From NCBI GenBank assembly GCA_002373815.1, contig DFKH01000131.1, positions 1 to 9,412 of the forward strand: 9,412 nt of DNA, given 5' to 3'. Of the stretch, positions 1 through 6,847 are shown piece after piece. The DNA is from Alphaproteobacteria bacterium UBA3650. Its GTDB lineage: Bacteria; Pseudomonadota; Alphaproteobacteria; CAAHEQ01; UBA3637. Below the pieces are notes generated by a model. The model was not told the origin of the DNA, made no database searches, and was given only the letters and a program-made list of their open reading frames with translations. The position numbers and the translations under genes were made by a program. The first letter of the stretch is position 1. Every line of letters begins with the position of its first letter.

Positions 1-2238
1 ATTAAATCCATAATCAGCAAATTTTGTTATTAATGCAAATATATCTTCACACTTTTTCTTATCAAAGCCCTTTTCCATAGCTCTTTTAATAAATACTTCT
101 CTATTTTCGTCCATTATTTGTTTTTTCTTTTTACTCATAGCTCTTCTGATATTATCAGCTTCAGCGAAAGTAAAGCCTCCCATCGACACTAATACTTGCA
201 TTATTTGTTCCTGATAAATCATAATACCATATGTTTCTTTTAAAATCGGCTCTAACATCGGATGCATATAATCGGGTTTTTCCTCACCCTTTTTCACTTT
301 AATATAGGTAGGAATAGAATCCATTGGCCCTGGCCGATAAAGCGATACCAAAGCGACAATATCTTCAATTTTATCGGGTTGCATATCATGCAAGATTTTT
401 TTCATACCTGTCGATTCTAATTGGAACACACCTGTTGTATCAGAACGACGCAGCAATTCAAATGTTTCCTTATCATCCAACGGAATGTGATCAATATCAA
501 CATCAATACCACGACGTTTAATTAAATCCAATGTCTTTTTAATAGTAGTTAAAGTTTTAAGGCCTAAAAAGTCGAATTTAATGAGACTAGCTTCCTCCAC
601 ATACTTCATATCAAATTGCGTCACAGGCATATCCGAGGATGGATCTTTGTACACAGGCACAATTTCATCCAATGGCTTATTCCCAATCACAACGCCAGCC
701 GCGTGCGTAGACGTATTTCTGTAAAGTCCTTCCAATTTGACAGCAATCTCAAACAATTGCTTGATAGCTTCGTCATGTTCAATTTCTTCTTTAATTCTGG
801 GTTCTTGCTCAAAAGCTTTTTCCAACGTCATCTTAGGATCTGCAGGAATCAATTTTGACAACCGATCCACCACAGGATATGGGATTTGCAAAACCCGTCC
901 TACATCACGAATCACCGCTTTTGCTTGCAACTTACCAAAAGTAATAATTTGTGCCACATGATCAAAACCATAATGATTTTGTACATATTCAATCGTCTTT
1001 TCCCGTTTTTCCTGACAAAAATCCACGTCAATATCAGGCATATTCACACGTTCAGGATTCAAAAATCGTTCAAAAACCAAATCAAAACGCATGGGATCAA
1101 TGTCTGTAATCGTCAAACACCACGCCACCACAGAACCAGCACCCGATCCACGACCAGGGCCCACAGGAACACCATGACTTTTCGACCATTGAATAAAGTC
1201 TGCCACAATCAAAAAGTACCCAGGGAAGCCCATCTGTTTAATGATACCCAGCTCAAATTCCATTTGTTTGTGATATTTTTCTTGTTCTTCGGGGCTACGA
1301 CCTTCCATGCGCTTTTTAAAACCAGCCTCCGCCATATCACGCAAAACTTCATCCTCTGTTTTACCTTTGCAATCATAATTCGGGAAAGCAGGCTTCTTCT
1401 TTTCCGCCATAAAGGCACAACGCTTGGCAATTTGGACCGTATTTTGAAGTGCCTCGGGAATATCGGCAAAAAGCTGACACATTTCTTCTTCAGTTTTTAA
1501 ATAATGTTCTGGTGTCACATGGCGACGATTCGGCTCAGAAACATATGTTTTTTCGGCAATACAAAGCAACGCATCATGCGCTTCATACATATCGGGCGTT
1601 AAAAAGTACGCATCATTTGTTGCCACAAGCGGAATGTTGTACTTATACGCTAAACCAATAAAACCTTGCTCGGTTTCTTGCTCTTGGTCCGTGCCATGGC
1701 GTTGTAATTCAATATACAAGCGATTCGGATAAGCCTTTTGCAACTGTTCAGTAATCTGCTCAGCCCACTCTTTTTGTCCATTTAACAAAGGGCGCCCCAA
1801 CAAACCTTCCACACCAGCGGTCAGCAACAATAATCCCTCTGTGTGTTCCAAAATTTCATCAAAGGTCAAATGAGGCGTTCCTTGTTTCGCGGAATCCATA
1901 TAATATTTGGAAAAGTATTTCAAAAGATTATGATAGCCAACCTCATTTTGCACCAAAAACACAACCTTATCAAAGGTATCTGCCTCATCCGAAAATTGAT
2001 TTTTGTTCTTTCGGGGAGATTTCACCAATAACTGCGTTCCCAAAATTGGTTGCACACCCAAAGGGGGCATTTCATGCATCATTGCCATCGCCCCACAGAT
2101 ATTACCCGTATCCGTTGCCGCAATGGCTGGCATTTTGTGTTCTGCCGCCCATTTAGCGAGTTTTGGCATTTTGATCGCCCCCTCTAACAAAGAGTAGGCT
2201 GTATGCACATGCAAATGTATGAATTTGGGCTCTAACAT
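1..2238 (-). CDS. dnaE: DNA polymerase III alpha subunit, N-terminal 746 residues (partial)
   Basis: Replicative polymerase catalytic subunit. The reading frame is open from the ATG at 2238 to the left edge; family members are about 1150 residues, so the C-terminal third lies outside. The PHP domain starts with HLHVHTAYSLLEGA (residues 8-21). The polymerase core shows GPGRGSGAGS (360-369) and PDIDVDF, giving catalytic D402 and D404. KFDFLGLKTL supplies the third catalytic Asp, D556. E. coli has these at 401, 403 and 555, so there is almost no length drift. The PHP metal site looks degenerate: HVH (10-12), E177 and H181 are kept, but TDHGN is TDTGN (42-46) and NDxH is NDAY (208-211). Proofreading is therefore probably done by a separate epsilon subunit (inference). 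AGAGGA sits 5 nt before the ATG and fixes the start. The gene lies 72 nt downstream of the Cys-rich gene on the same strand, not directly after lolD. Confidence 0.97.
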   Translation of the reverse strand, partial: MLEPKFIHLHVHTAYSLLEGAIKMPKLAKWAAEHKMPAIAATDTGNICGAMAMMHEMPPLGVQPILGTQLLVKSPRKNKNQFSDEADTFDKVVFLVQNEVGYHNLLKYFSKYYMDSAKQGTPHLTFDEILEHTEGLLLLTAGVEGLLGRPLLNGQKEWAEQITEQLQKAYPNRLYIELQRHGTDQEQETEQGFIGLAYKYNIPLVATNDAYFLTPDMYEAHDALLCIAEKTYVSEPNRRHVTPEHYLKTEEEMCQLFADIPEALQNTVQIAKRCAFMAEKKKPAFPNYDCKGKTEDEVLRDMAEAGFKKRMEGRSPEEQEKYHKQMEFELGIIKQMGFPGYFLIVADFIQWSKSHGVPVGPGRGSGAGSVVAWCLTITDIDPMRFDLVFERFLNPERVNMPDIDVDFCQEKREKTIEYVQNHYGFDHVAQIITFGKLQAKAVIRDVGRVLQIPYPVVDRLSKLIPADPKMTLEKAFEQEPRIKEEIEHDEAIKQLFEIAVKLEGLYRNTSTHAAGVVIGNKPLDEIVPVYKDPSSDMPVTQFDMKYVEEASLIKFDFLGLKTLTTIKKTLDLIKRRGIDVDIDHIPLDDKETFELLRRSDTTGVFQLESTGMKKILHDMQPDKIEDIVALVSLYRPGPMDSIPTYIKVKKGEEKPDYMHPMLEPILKETYGIMIYQEQIMQVLVSMGGFTFAEADNIRRAMSKKKKQIMDENREVFIKRAMEKGFDKKKCEDIFALITKFADYGFN

Positions 2239-2260
2239 GGGTATCCTCTAACTCCCCAAA

Positions 2261-2289
2261 AGCATACCAGATTTTCTTCCAAAAATCAA
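2261..2289 (-). promoter_or_regulatory. candidate dnaE promoter
   Basis: On the minus strand, TTGATT (2289-2284) is followed by a 17-nt spacer and TATGCT (2266-2261). TG lies one base before the -10, an extended -10 arrangement (TGgTATGCT). Each hexamer matches the sigma70 consensus at 4 of 6 positions. It sits in the 72-nt gap between the Cys-rich gene and dnaE, so dnaE could be transcribed independently of the gene inserted upstream. GATTTTC and GAAAATC (2270-2276 and 2293-2299) form a 7-bp dyad over the spacer and -35 region. There is no T-run beside it, so I do not call it a terminator. Confidence 0.4.
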
Positions 2290-2310
2290 GGGGAAAATCA
2301 CTACTGCTGA

Positions 2311-4458
2311 CTATTCACATAGAGGCCAAGGAGCAAAATGTGTAACAAGCTCATTAAGCGAAGTTGGAACCAGACGATTGTTGTTGTCATCATCGTCATC
2401 GTCATCATCATCGTCATCGTGTCCAAATTCTTGTTCATAGGCATTCCATGCCTCTTGATTATCATACAAACTGACAGGAATATTTGCATCATAGTTCATG
2501 TTCACGCCAATCCCACATGCTTCATATTGAGTGTCATCCCAGTATCCAAGTGTTATATTTGTTTTGTTACACATGTTTTTTAAGTATGAATCATAATTAG
2601 CCCAGAACACTCCTCTCATATCGGGTAAATCATCGTCATAATGAAGATCAGAAGGAATCAGATTAAATAACGTATGGCATTGACTGGATGGATAGAAAAA
2701 CGGTGTTGGAGGATTAGAATCATGACAGGCGGCACTGTTCATAAACTGTTCCCATGCCTTAACTTTTTCATAAGACAGCGTGTTCCATGTGAAATTCTGA
2801 TCACCAGCTTCTTCTTGCCATCTTGATGACAAATAATCTGTTGTTTTCATTGTACTGGCTGTCCCACAGGGGGTGAAATAACCACCATTATAACCATTCA
2901 GTATATATCCGTCTGTAATTGGACTGACAAGCAAATTCTTGCTTTGTGCTTGGCACCAATTTTGCGCCGCCTGATAGCTCATTCCCCGATTAATAGTGCT
3001 ATATTTACCAAAAGTAATGGGACTACCAATTGTCTGACAGCGTCCGGAGAAATCATTGGTAAAACGCTGCGCAAATGACAAGATTTCTTCTGAAAAACAT
3101 GCTTGCGGTCCAGGATGATTACAGAATTCTCCTGTCCCACAATCTGCGTTCGTAGTACATGTCCGAGTTGTAATCGGGGGTACACTTGGCACACACGCTC
3201 CATTTTGACATGTTCCACTAGCACACGTCTGAGTGTTATCTGGCTTACATTTGCCATCTGTGGCATCACAACTGTTGCATGGATCACAGGTCACATTGGC
3301 ACACAGATTCGTTTCTGTCGTTGGTTCACATTCATTATTTGAATTCAGCGTATAACCAGAAACACAAACACAATCGCCGTTATCCCAAGTTTTATATGAT
3401 TGTTGAATGCACGAACGCATCAATTCATAATCGTTATCGGATAAAACAATCTTACATGCTTTTATTGAGTTGTCCCAAGTAAAACCTGTGTCACAGGCCG
3501 AACAATCCTGAGAACAGTATAAACGCCGCACATAAGTTGTCTGATTTGATTGTCGATAAGTTCTTTTCTCACATACAGAGCCTGTCGGACATTGCGGCTG
3601 TGTATAACACATTTGATATTGTGCGTTGTATATATAAGAACTGTCTTTACAGGTATTGCTTTGTGCAACACAATAATTGTGATCTGTTGGGCAATTCATA
3701 TCTCCACTAGCTGTTATGGTGCAATCGGTATAATGAGTCATCCAATATCCCCCCATTGCTTCACACTGAGATTCATCACAATTTATCAGATGATTTTTTG
3801 AGCATTCTGTGGTTGCATCTTCGCATGCGGTACCAGCAGCATTCTTTTTCCAACCATCCTCACAATCAGAGAACATATAATGCGTTCCAAATGCATCACC
3901 ACAAGTAAGTGGACACACACCATGTAGCGGGCATTGATCTAAAAACTCTGCATTACAATCTTCCACACACCACGTGCCATAAGTCCCAGCAGCATATTCA
4001 TGAGATCCTTTTTTGCATTCACATTTATCATGATCCACCCAATCTTGTGTGGCGCTCAAACTGTTACCCAAGTTACAATTTGTCACACATGTTCCACCTT
4101 GACATGAACCACCATTAGCACAAGTCGTCCCATAGGTATAGGTGGCTACACCATTACTGGAAGTACAGGTTTTGATACATTCTGTGACGCTAAAATTCGC
4201 ACAGGCATCTTTAACACACTTGCCATTTTCTAATTTATACCCAGCATTACATGACACACAGACACCATAGGTATTCATAGTGCCATTTTGGCATTCTCCA
4301 AATTTAATATCAGCTTGTCCTTTGCCGTTAAAATGAAGTGCAAAGGCATCAACGCCACGCATCCATTCTTTATCAAACATACGGCCACCGCCGCCCCCGA
4401 AGGCATGGGCTTGCATCCCAACAAAAACCACCAATATAAATACCATCAATTTTTGCAT
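2311..4458 (-). CDS. large secreted cysteine-rich protein with poly-Asp tract
   Basis: A 715-residue protein I cannot assign to a named family. A signal peptide is clear: MQK, a hydrophobic core, then AHA before F20 as a likely signal peptidase I site, followed by GGGGG. Residues about 55-454 hold some 50 of about 58 cysteines in short EGF-like or matricellular-style loops such as CxxCNAGYKLENGKC, CANGGSCQGGTC and CDPCNSCDATDGKC. A CxxxxxxxCxxxxCxxxGGYW motif ends at W239. After C454 cysteines become sparse. MSYQAAQNWCQAQ (493-505) resembles the helix-2 region of C-type lectin-like domains (weak). An 11-Asp run (681-691) followed by NNN precedes the C-terminus. AGGAG lies 5 nt before the ATG. 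The protein is probably disulphide-rich and exported to the periplasm or surface. Adhesion or glycan or calcium binding is inference only. It is divergent from an XRE regulator gene and likely controlled by it. Confidence 0.88.
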   Translation of the reverse strand: MQKLMVFILVVFVGMQAHAFGGGGGRMFDKEWMRGVDAFALHFNGKGQADIKFGECQNGTMNTYGVCVSCNAGYKLENGKCVKDACANFSVTECIKTCTSSNGVATYTYGTTCANGGSCQGGTCVTNCNLGNSLSATQDWVDHDKCECKKGSHEYAAGTYGTWCVEDCNAEFLDQCPLHGVCPLTCGDAFGTHYMFSDCEDGWKKNAAGTACEDATTECSKNHLINCDESQCEAMGGYWMTHYTDCTITASGDMNCPTDHNYCVAQSNTCKDSSYIYNAQYQMCYTQPQCPTGSVCEKRTYRQSNQTTYVRRLYCSQDCSACDTGFTWDNSIKACKIVLSDNDYELMRSCIQQSYKTWDNGDCVCVSGYTLNSNNECEPTTETNLCANVTCDPCNSCDATDGKCKPDNTQTCASGTCQNGACVPSVPPITTRTCTTNADCGTGEFCNHPGPQACFSEEILSFAQRFTNDFSGRCQTIGSPITFGKYSTINRGMSYQAAQNWCQAQSKNLLVSPITDGYILNGYNGGYFTPCGTASTMKTTDYLSSRWQEEAGDQNFTWNTLSYEKVKAWEQFMNSAACHDSNPPTPFFYPSSQCHTLFNLIPSDLHYDDDLPDMRGVFWANYDSYLKNMCNKTNITLGYWDDTQYEACGIGVNMNYDANIPVSLYDNQEAWNAYEQEFGHDDDDDDDDDDDNNNRLVPTSLNELVTHFAPWPLCE
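2386..2418 (-). repeat. GAY trinucleotide tract encoding 11 consecutive Asp
   Basis: Eleven consecutive GAT or GAC codons (Asp681-691) followed by three Asn codons (2377-2385), preceded by Gly-His. The GAT/GAC mix makes it an imperfect microsatellite. Gain or loss of units would keep the reading frame, so it could vary in length between strains without inactivating the protein. Acidic Asp runs often bind divalent cations, but no EF-hand or RTX spacing is visible. Confidence 0.9.
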
Positions 4459-4478
4459 GACAACTCCTATCTAAAAAA

Positions 4479-4514
4479 AATATCCTATTTTGGGATATTC
4501 TATTACAGGATATT
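4479..4514. promoter_or_regulatory. three GGATATT sites, putative operator
   Basis: AATATCC (4479-4485) and GGATATT (4493-4499) form a perfect 7-bp inverted repeat with a 7-nt spacer. A further direct GGATATT lies at 4508-4514, 15 nt after the second copy. On the minus-strand promoter, the third copy lies in the -35/-10 spacer, the second touches the -10, and the first lies just past the expected start site. This is the arrangement expected of a repressor operator. The obvious candidate ligand is the XRE protein encoded immediately to the right; binding is inferred from position only. Confidence 0.5.
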
Positions 4515-4526
4515 TACTATTGTCAA
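4497..4526 (-). promoter_or_regulatory. promoter of the cysteine-rich protein gene
   Basis: Minus-strand TTGACA (4526-4521, perfect -35), an 18-nt spacer and TAGAAT (4502-4497, 5 of 6 to TATAAT). Transcription would start near 4490, about 30 nt before the ATG at 4458, with AGGAG close to the start. It is a good housekeeping-sigma promoter and overlaps the GGATATT repeats described separately, which suggests repression. Confidence 0.65.
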
Positions 4527-4555
4527 TAAAAAAATTTTAGGGAAATTTTGACAAT
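4519..4555. repeat. 8-bp inverted repeat ATTGTCAA / TTGACAAT
   Basis: ATTGTCAA (4519-4526) and TTGACAAT (4548-4555) are perfect inverted copies separated by 21 nt. The left arm contains the -35 box of the Cys-rich gene. The right arm contains the TTG and the first two bases of the ATG that compete as starts of the regulator gene. It could be a second operator (arm centres 29 nt apart) or, in the regulator mRNA, a hairpin burying the start codon with the Shine-Dalgarno sequence in the loop. The AT-rich context means chance cannot be excluded. Confidence 0.4.
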
Positions 4556-4799
4556 GACAAAATCCGTTTTTACAGAGGAATATCAACTTTTTCTACAGTT
4601 GCTGATTCAAACACGCAAAGATGCAAATATCACTCAAGTACAATTAGCAAAATTACTAAACAAGCCACAATCTTATGTTTCAAAATACGAAAATAGTGAA
4701 CGGCGCTTGGACGTTATTGAAACTTTTGAAATCTTACTTACTTTAAAAATCAAGCCACATCAGTTTTTTGAACAAATGGAAAAGCATTTACTGAAATGA
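4554..4799 (+). CDS. XRE-family helix-turn-helix transcriptional regulator
   Basis: An 81-residue protein that is nearly all one Cro/C1-type (HTH_3) domain. The helix-turn-helix is ITQVQLAKLLNKPQSYVSKYE (residues 26-46), with PQSYVSKYE as the predicted recognition helix and ENSERRLDV the typical loop after it. The tail KPHQFFEQMEKHLL gives a final helix, possibly for dimerisation. No ligand or peptidase domain is present. I prefer the ATG at 4554 (AGGG 11 nt upstream) over the in-frame TTG at 4548 (5 nt spacing), which would add two residues; the choice is not certain. It is divergent from the Cys-rich gene and shares a short control region with repeats, so auto-repression plus control of that gene is likely (inference). 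Its stop lies 2 nt from the lolD stop, tail to tail. It resembles stand-alone antitoxin or phage-type repressors, but no toxin partner is adjacent. Confidence 0.88.
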   Translation: MTKSVFTEEYQLFLQLLIQTRKDANITQVQLAKLLNKPQSYVSKYENSERRLDVIETFEILLTLKIKPHQFFEQMEKHLLK

Positions 4800-4801
4800 G
4801 C

Positions 4802-5482
4802 CTATTTCATCTCTTGAATTTTGCCATCTACAACGGAAATACGACGATCCATTTTGGCTGCCAATTCTGGGTTGTGTGTCGCCAGCAAAGCAGACAGTCC
4901 TGTTTCGCGTACAATCTTTAAGAATGTATCAAACACTTCATCCGCGGTTTTGGGATCAAGGTTACCCGTTGGTTCATCTGCTAACAATAACGCTGGGCTA
5001 TTTGCCAATGCACGAGCAATTGCCACACGTTGTTGTTCTCCCCCAGAAAGTTGCCCTGCCCGATGTGTTAAACGATGCGAAAGGCCTACCGTTTTTAATA
5101 ATTCCTTAGCACGATTTTCTGCTTCTTTTTCTTGTACTCCAGCAATCAACATAGGCATCATCACATTTTCCAAAGCATTAAAATCAGGCAGTAATAAATG
5201 AGACTGATAAACAAACCCAACTGTTTTTTGACGCAACTTAGTACGCCCTAAATCCGACATTTTAGTTGCATTTTCACCCACAATCTCAATTGCTCCAGAA
5301 GTAGGTGTGTCCAATAAACCTGCTATATGCAATAAGGTCGATTTTCCAGAACCACTAGGCCCGACAAGTGCGACAATCTCACCCATTCCTATTTCTAAAT
5401 TGATATCTTTTAGGATTTCCAACTTAGTATCCCCTTTACCAAACGAGCGCACAATATGTGATAACTTTAATACGTTACTCAT
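4802..5482 (-). CDS. lolD: lipoprotein-releasing ABC transporter ATP-binding protein LolD
   Basis: ATPase of the Lol system, which extracts outer-membrane lipoproteins from the inner membrane and hands them to the periplasmic chaperone LolA. All ABC motifs are intact in the 226-residue protein: Walker A GPSGSGKST (41-49), Q-loop VYQ (Q93), signature LSGGEQQR (145-152), Walker B LLLADE with catalytic E170, D-loop NLD (174-176) and switch H203. Length is normal for LolD, as is the LADEPTGNLD block shared with the LolD/MacB group. GGAGG lies 9 nt before the ATG inside the permease gene, and the 8-nt overlap with that gene implies translational coupling. MacB- or FtsE-type ATPases are the main alternatives, but the adjacent LolC/E-type permease argues for LolD. 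Confidence 0.95.
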   Translation of the reverse strand: MSNVLKLSHIVRSFGKGDTKLEILKDINLEIGMGEIVALVGPSGSGKSTLLHIAGLLDTPTSGAIEIVGENATKMSDLGRTKLRQKTVGFVYQSHLLLPDFNALENVMMPMLIAGVQEKEAENRAKELLKTVGLSHRLTHRAGQLSGGEQQRVAIARALANSPALLLADEPTGNLDPKTADEVFDTFLKIVRETGLSALLATHNPELAAKMDRRISVVDGKIQEMK

Positions 5483-6719
5483 ATCTTAACGCCTCCACAG
5501 GATCGGTTTTAGACGCTTTCCAACTGGGGTACAAAGTGGCTAAAAAAGCCAACGCCAAACTCATACCAGCTACCCAAGCAACCTCCGATAATTCCACTTT
5601 AGCAGGCAAATGGGACAAGAAATATATTTCCGCCGAGAAAAGTTCTTTTCCAGATAAGCCTTCCAACCAAGTTTTAATCGTATCTATGTTATAGCTGAAT
5701 AACAATCCCAACACAACACCAGCCAAAGTCCCAACAGTTCCAACAGCCAGCCCAGCCAACAAAAACACACGCTGAACAGCCCCACGACTCATCCCCATTG
5801 TGCGCAAAACAGCAATATCTTTGCCTTTATCCTGTACCAACATAATAAGCCCCGAAATCATATTAAACGCCGCCACAATGATAATCAGCGTTAAAATCAA
5901 AAACATCACATTACGTTCCACTTCCACAGCATTGAAGAACGCTTGATTCGTGTAGCGCCAATCATAAACCTGTCCCTTATCTCCCACCACATCAAAAGTT
6001 TCTTCCAAAGCAGATTCCGCCAACGATAAATCTTTCGCAAAAACTTCCAAATGAGACACAGAATCTTTCATGGCAAAGAATTTTTGGGCTTCGTTTAAAG
6101 GCATAAACACATAGTTGCCATCATATTCACTCATCCCAGAATCAAAAGTCCCTATCACAGTATAACTTTTCATTTTTGGCATGGAGCCAAATGCCGTCAA
6201 ATTCGCCTTTGGGGAAATAAAGGTAATTTTATCCCCTTGACGTACCCCCAAACGAGCAGCTAAACGCCACCCAACAATAACAGTCCCCTTGTCAAAATTG
6301 ACCAGATTTTCGCCATTATATTTTTCCCGCAAAACAGTGTGTTCCGAAAAATCTTCTTGACGCATACCACGCACCATAACACCAGCTTGACCTTGCTCAG
6401 TTGAAAGCATCGCCTGTCCATCCACGACGGGAATGACCATAGCAACAGAAGGCAACACCTTCACTTTGTCTTTGATTTCATCATAATTTTCTAAACTGGG
6501 TCCATAAACGGGATAAACACCCAAATGACCATTTAAACCCAAAATGCGCCCCATCAGCTCGGCCTTAAAACCATTCATTACACTCATGACAATGATCAAG
6601 GTTGCAACACCCAACATAATCCCCAAAAAAGAAAAGCCAGCAATCACAGACACAAACCCCGTCCGCTTGCGCGAACGCAAATACCGAAAAGCCAACATCC
6701 GTTCTGTTTTATTAAACAT
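5475..6719 (-). CDS. lolC: lipoprotein-releasing system transmembrane protein (LolC/LolE family)
   Basis: Inner-membrane permease partner of LolD, 414 residues, full length. The N-terminal block FRYLRSRKRTGFVSVIAGFS followed by GIMLGVATLIIVMSVMNGF is diagnostic of LolC/E. Predicted membrane helices lie near 22-46, 270-295, 316-343 and 379-397. A large periplasmic MacB-type domain occupies about 50-265, and the protein ends with the usual family tail (YPSWKASKTDPVEALRYE). Only one permease gene is present here, as is common in alphaproteobacteria, so the transporter may use a homodimer (sometimes called LolF); a second copy elsewhere cannot be excluded. The gene overlaps lolD by 8 nt. The Shine-Dalgarno region upstream of the ATG is weak. 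The possible minus-strand promoter upstream (TTGTCT and TAGAGT, 17-nt spacer) is too poor to annotate firmly. Confidence 0.94.
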   Translation of the reverse strand: MFNKTERMLAFRYLRSRKRTGFVSVIAGFSFLGIMLGVATLIIVMSVMNGFKAELMGRILGLNGHLGVYPVYGPSLENYDEIKDKVKVLPSVAMVIPVVDGQAMLSTEQGQAGVMVRGMRQEDFSEHTVLREKYNGENLVNFDKGTVIVGWRLAARLGVRQGDKITFISPKANLTAFGSMPKMKSYTVIGTFDSGMSEYDGNYVFMPLNEAQKFFAMKDSVSHLEVFAKDLSLAESALEETFDVVGDKGQVYDWRYTNQAFFNAVEVERNVMFLILTLIIIVAAFNMISGLIMLVQDKGKDIAVLRTMGMSRGAVQRVFLLAGLAVGTVGTLAGVVLGLLFSYNIDTIKTWLEGLSGKELFSAEIYFLSHLPAKVELSEVAWVAGMSLALAFLATLYPSWKASKTDPVEALRYE

Positions 6720-6741
6720 AAGGATATGCTACTCTATTTTT

Positions 6742-6834
6742 TTGACAAATACAAGACAAAAACATACTTTTCTTGACAAAATCAAAAATTTCAGTTATAA
6801 TATTGCCTCCATAAAAAACAAAGGAATTGACAAA
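6742..6834 (+). repeat. three direct copies of TTGACAAA
   Basis: TTGACAAA occurs at 6742-6749, 6773-6780 and 6827-6834 within the 128-nt gap between the divergent lol permease gene and the first array gene. The middle copy forms the -35 of the strong promoter. The first could be a -35 for a weaker upstream promoter (TACTTT 17 nt on), and the third lies just before the first array gene. Another TTGACAAA is the -35 before the fourth array gene (8128-8135). These may be coincident -35 boxes rather than a separate motif. Confidence 0.5.
6773..6801 (+). promoter_or_regulatory. consensus sigma70 promoter of the small membrane protein array
   Basis: TTGACA (6773-6778), exactly 17 nt, TATAAT (6796-6801): both hexamers are perfect consensus with optimal spacing. 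The start point would be near 6808, giving a leader of about 40 nt with AAGGAAG before the ATG at 6848. It should be strong unless repressed. Confidence 0.85.
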
Positions 6835-6847
6835 GGAAGATATAAAC

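Noticed and set aside
324..2197. Plus-strand open frames inside the dnaE region
   Set aside because: They are antisense to a continuous, strongly conserved DnaE frame and have no ribosome binding sites or family resemblance.
2270..2299. GATTTTC / GAAAATC inverted repeat after the Cys-rich gene as a rho-independent terminator
   Set aside because: The stem is AT-rich with a 16-nt loop and no T-run follows on the minus strand; it overlaps the candidate dnaE promoter.
4490..4520. Rightward promoter for the regulator gene (TTGGGA and TACTAT)
   Set aside because: Both boxes match only 4 of 6 and the spacer is 19 nt; too weak to annotate.
6720..6765. Leftward promoter for lolCD (TTGTCT, 17 nt, TAGAGT)
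   Set aside because: Each box matches only 4 of 6 in a very AT-rich stretch; one must exist here but the position is not supported.
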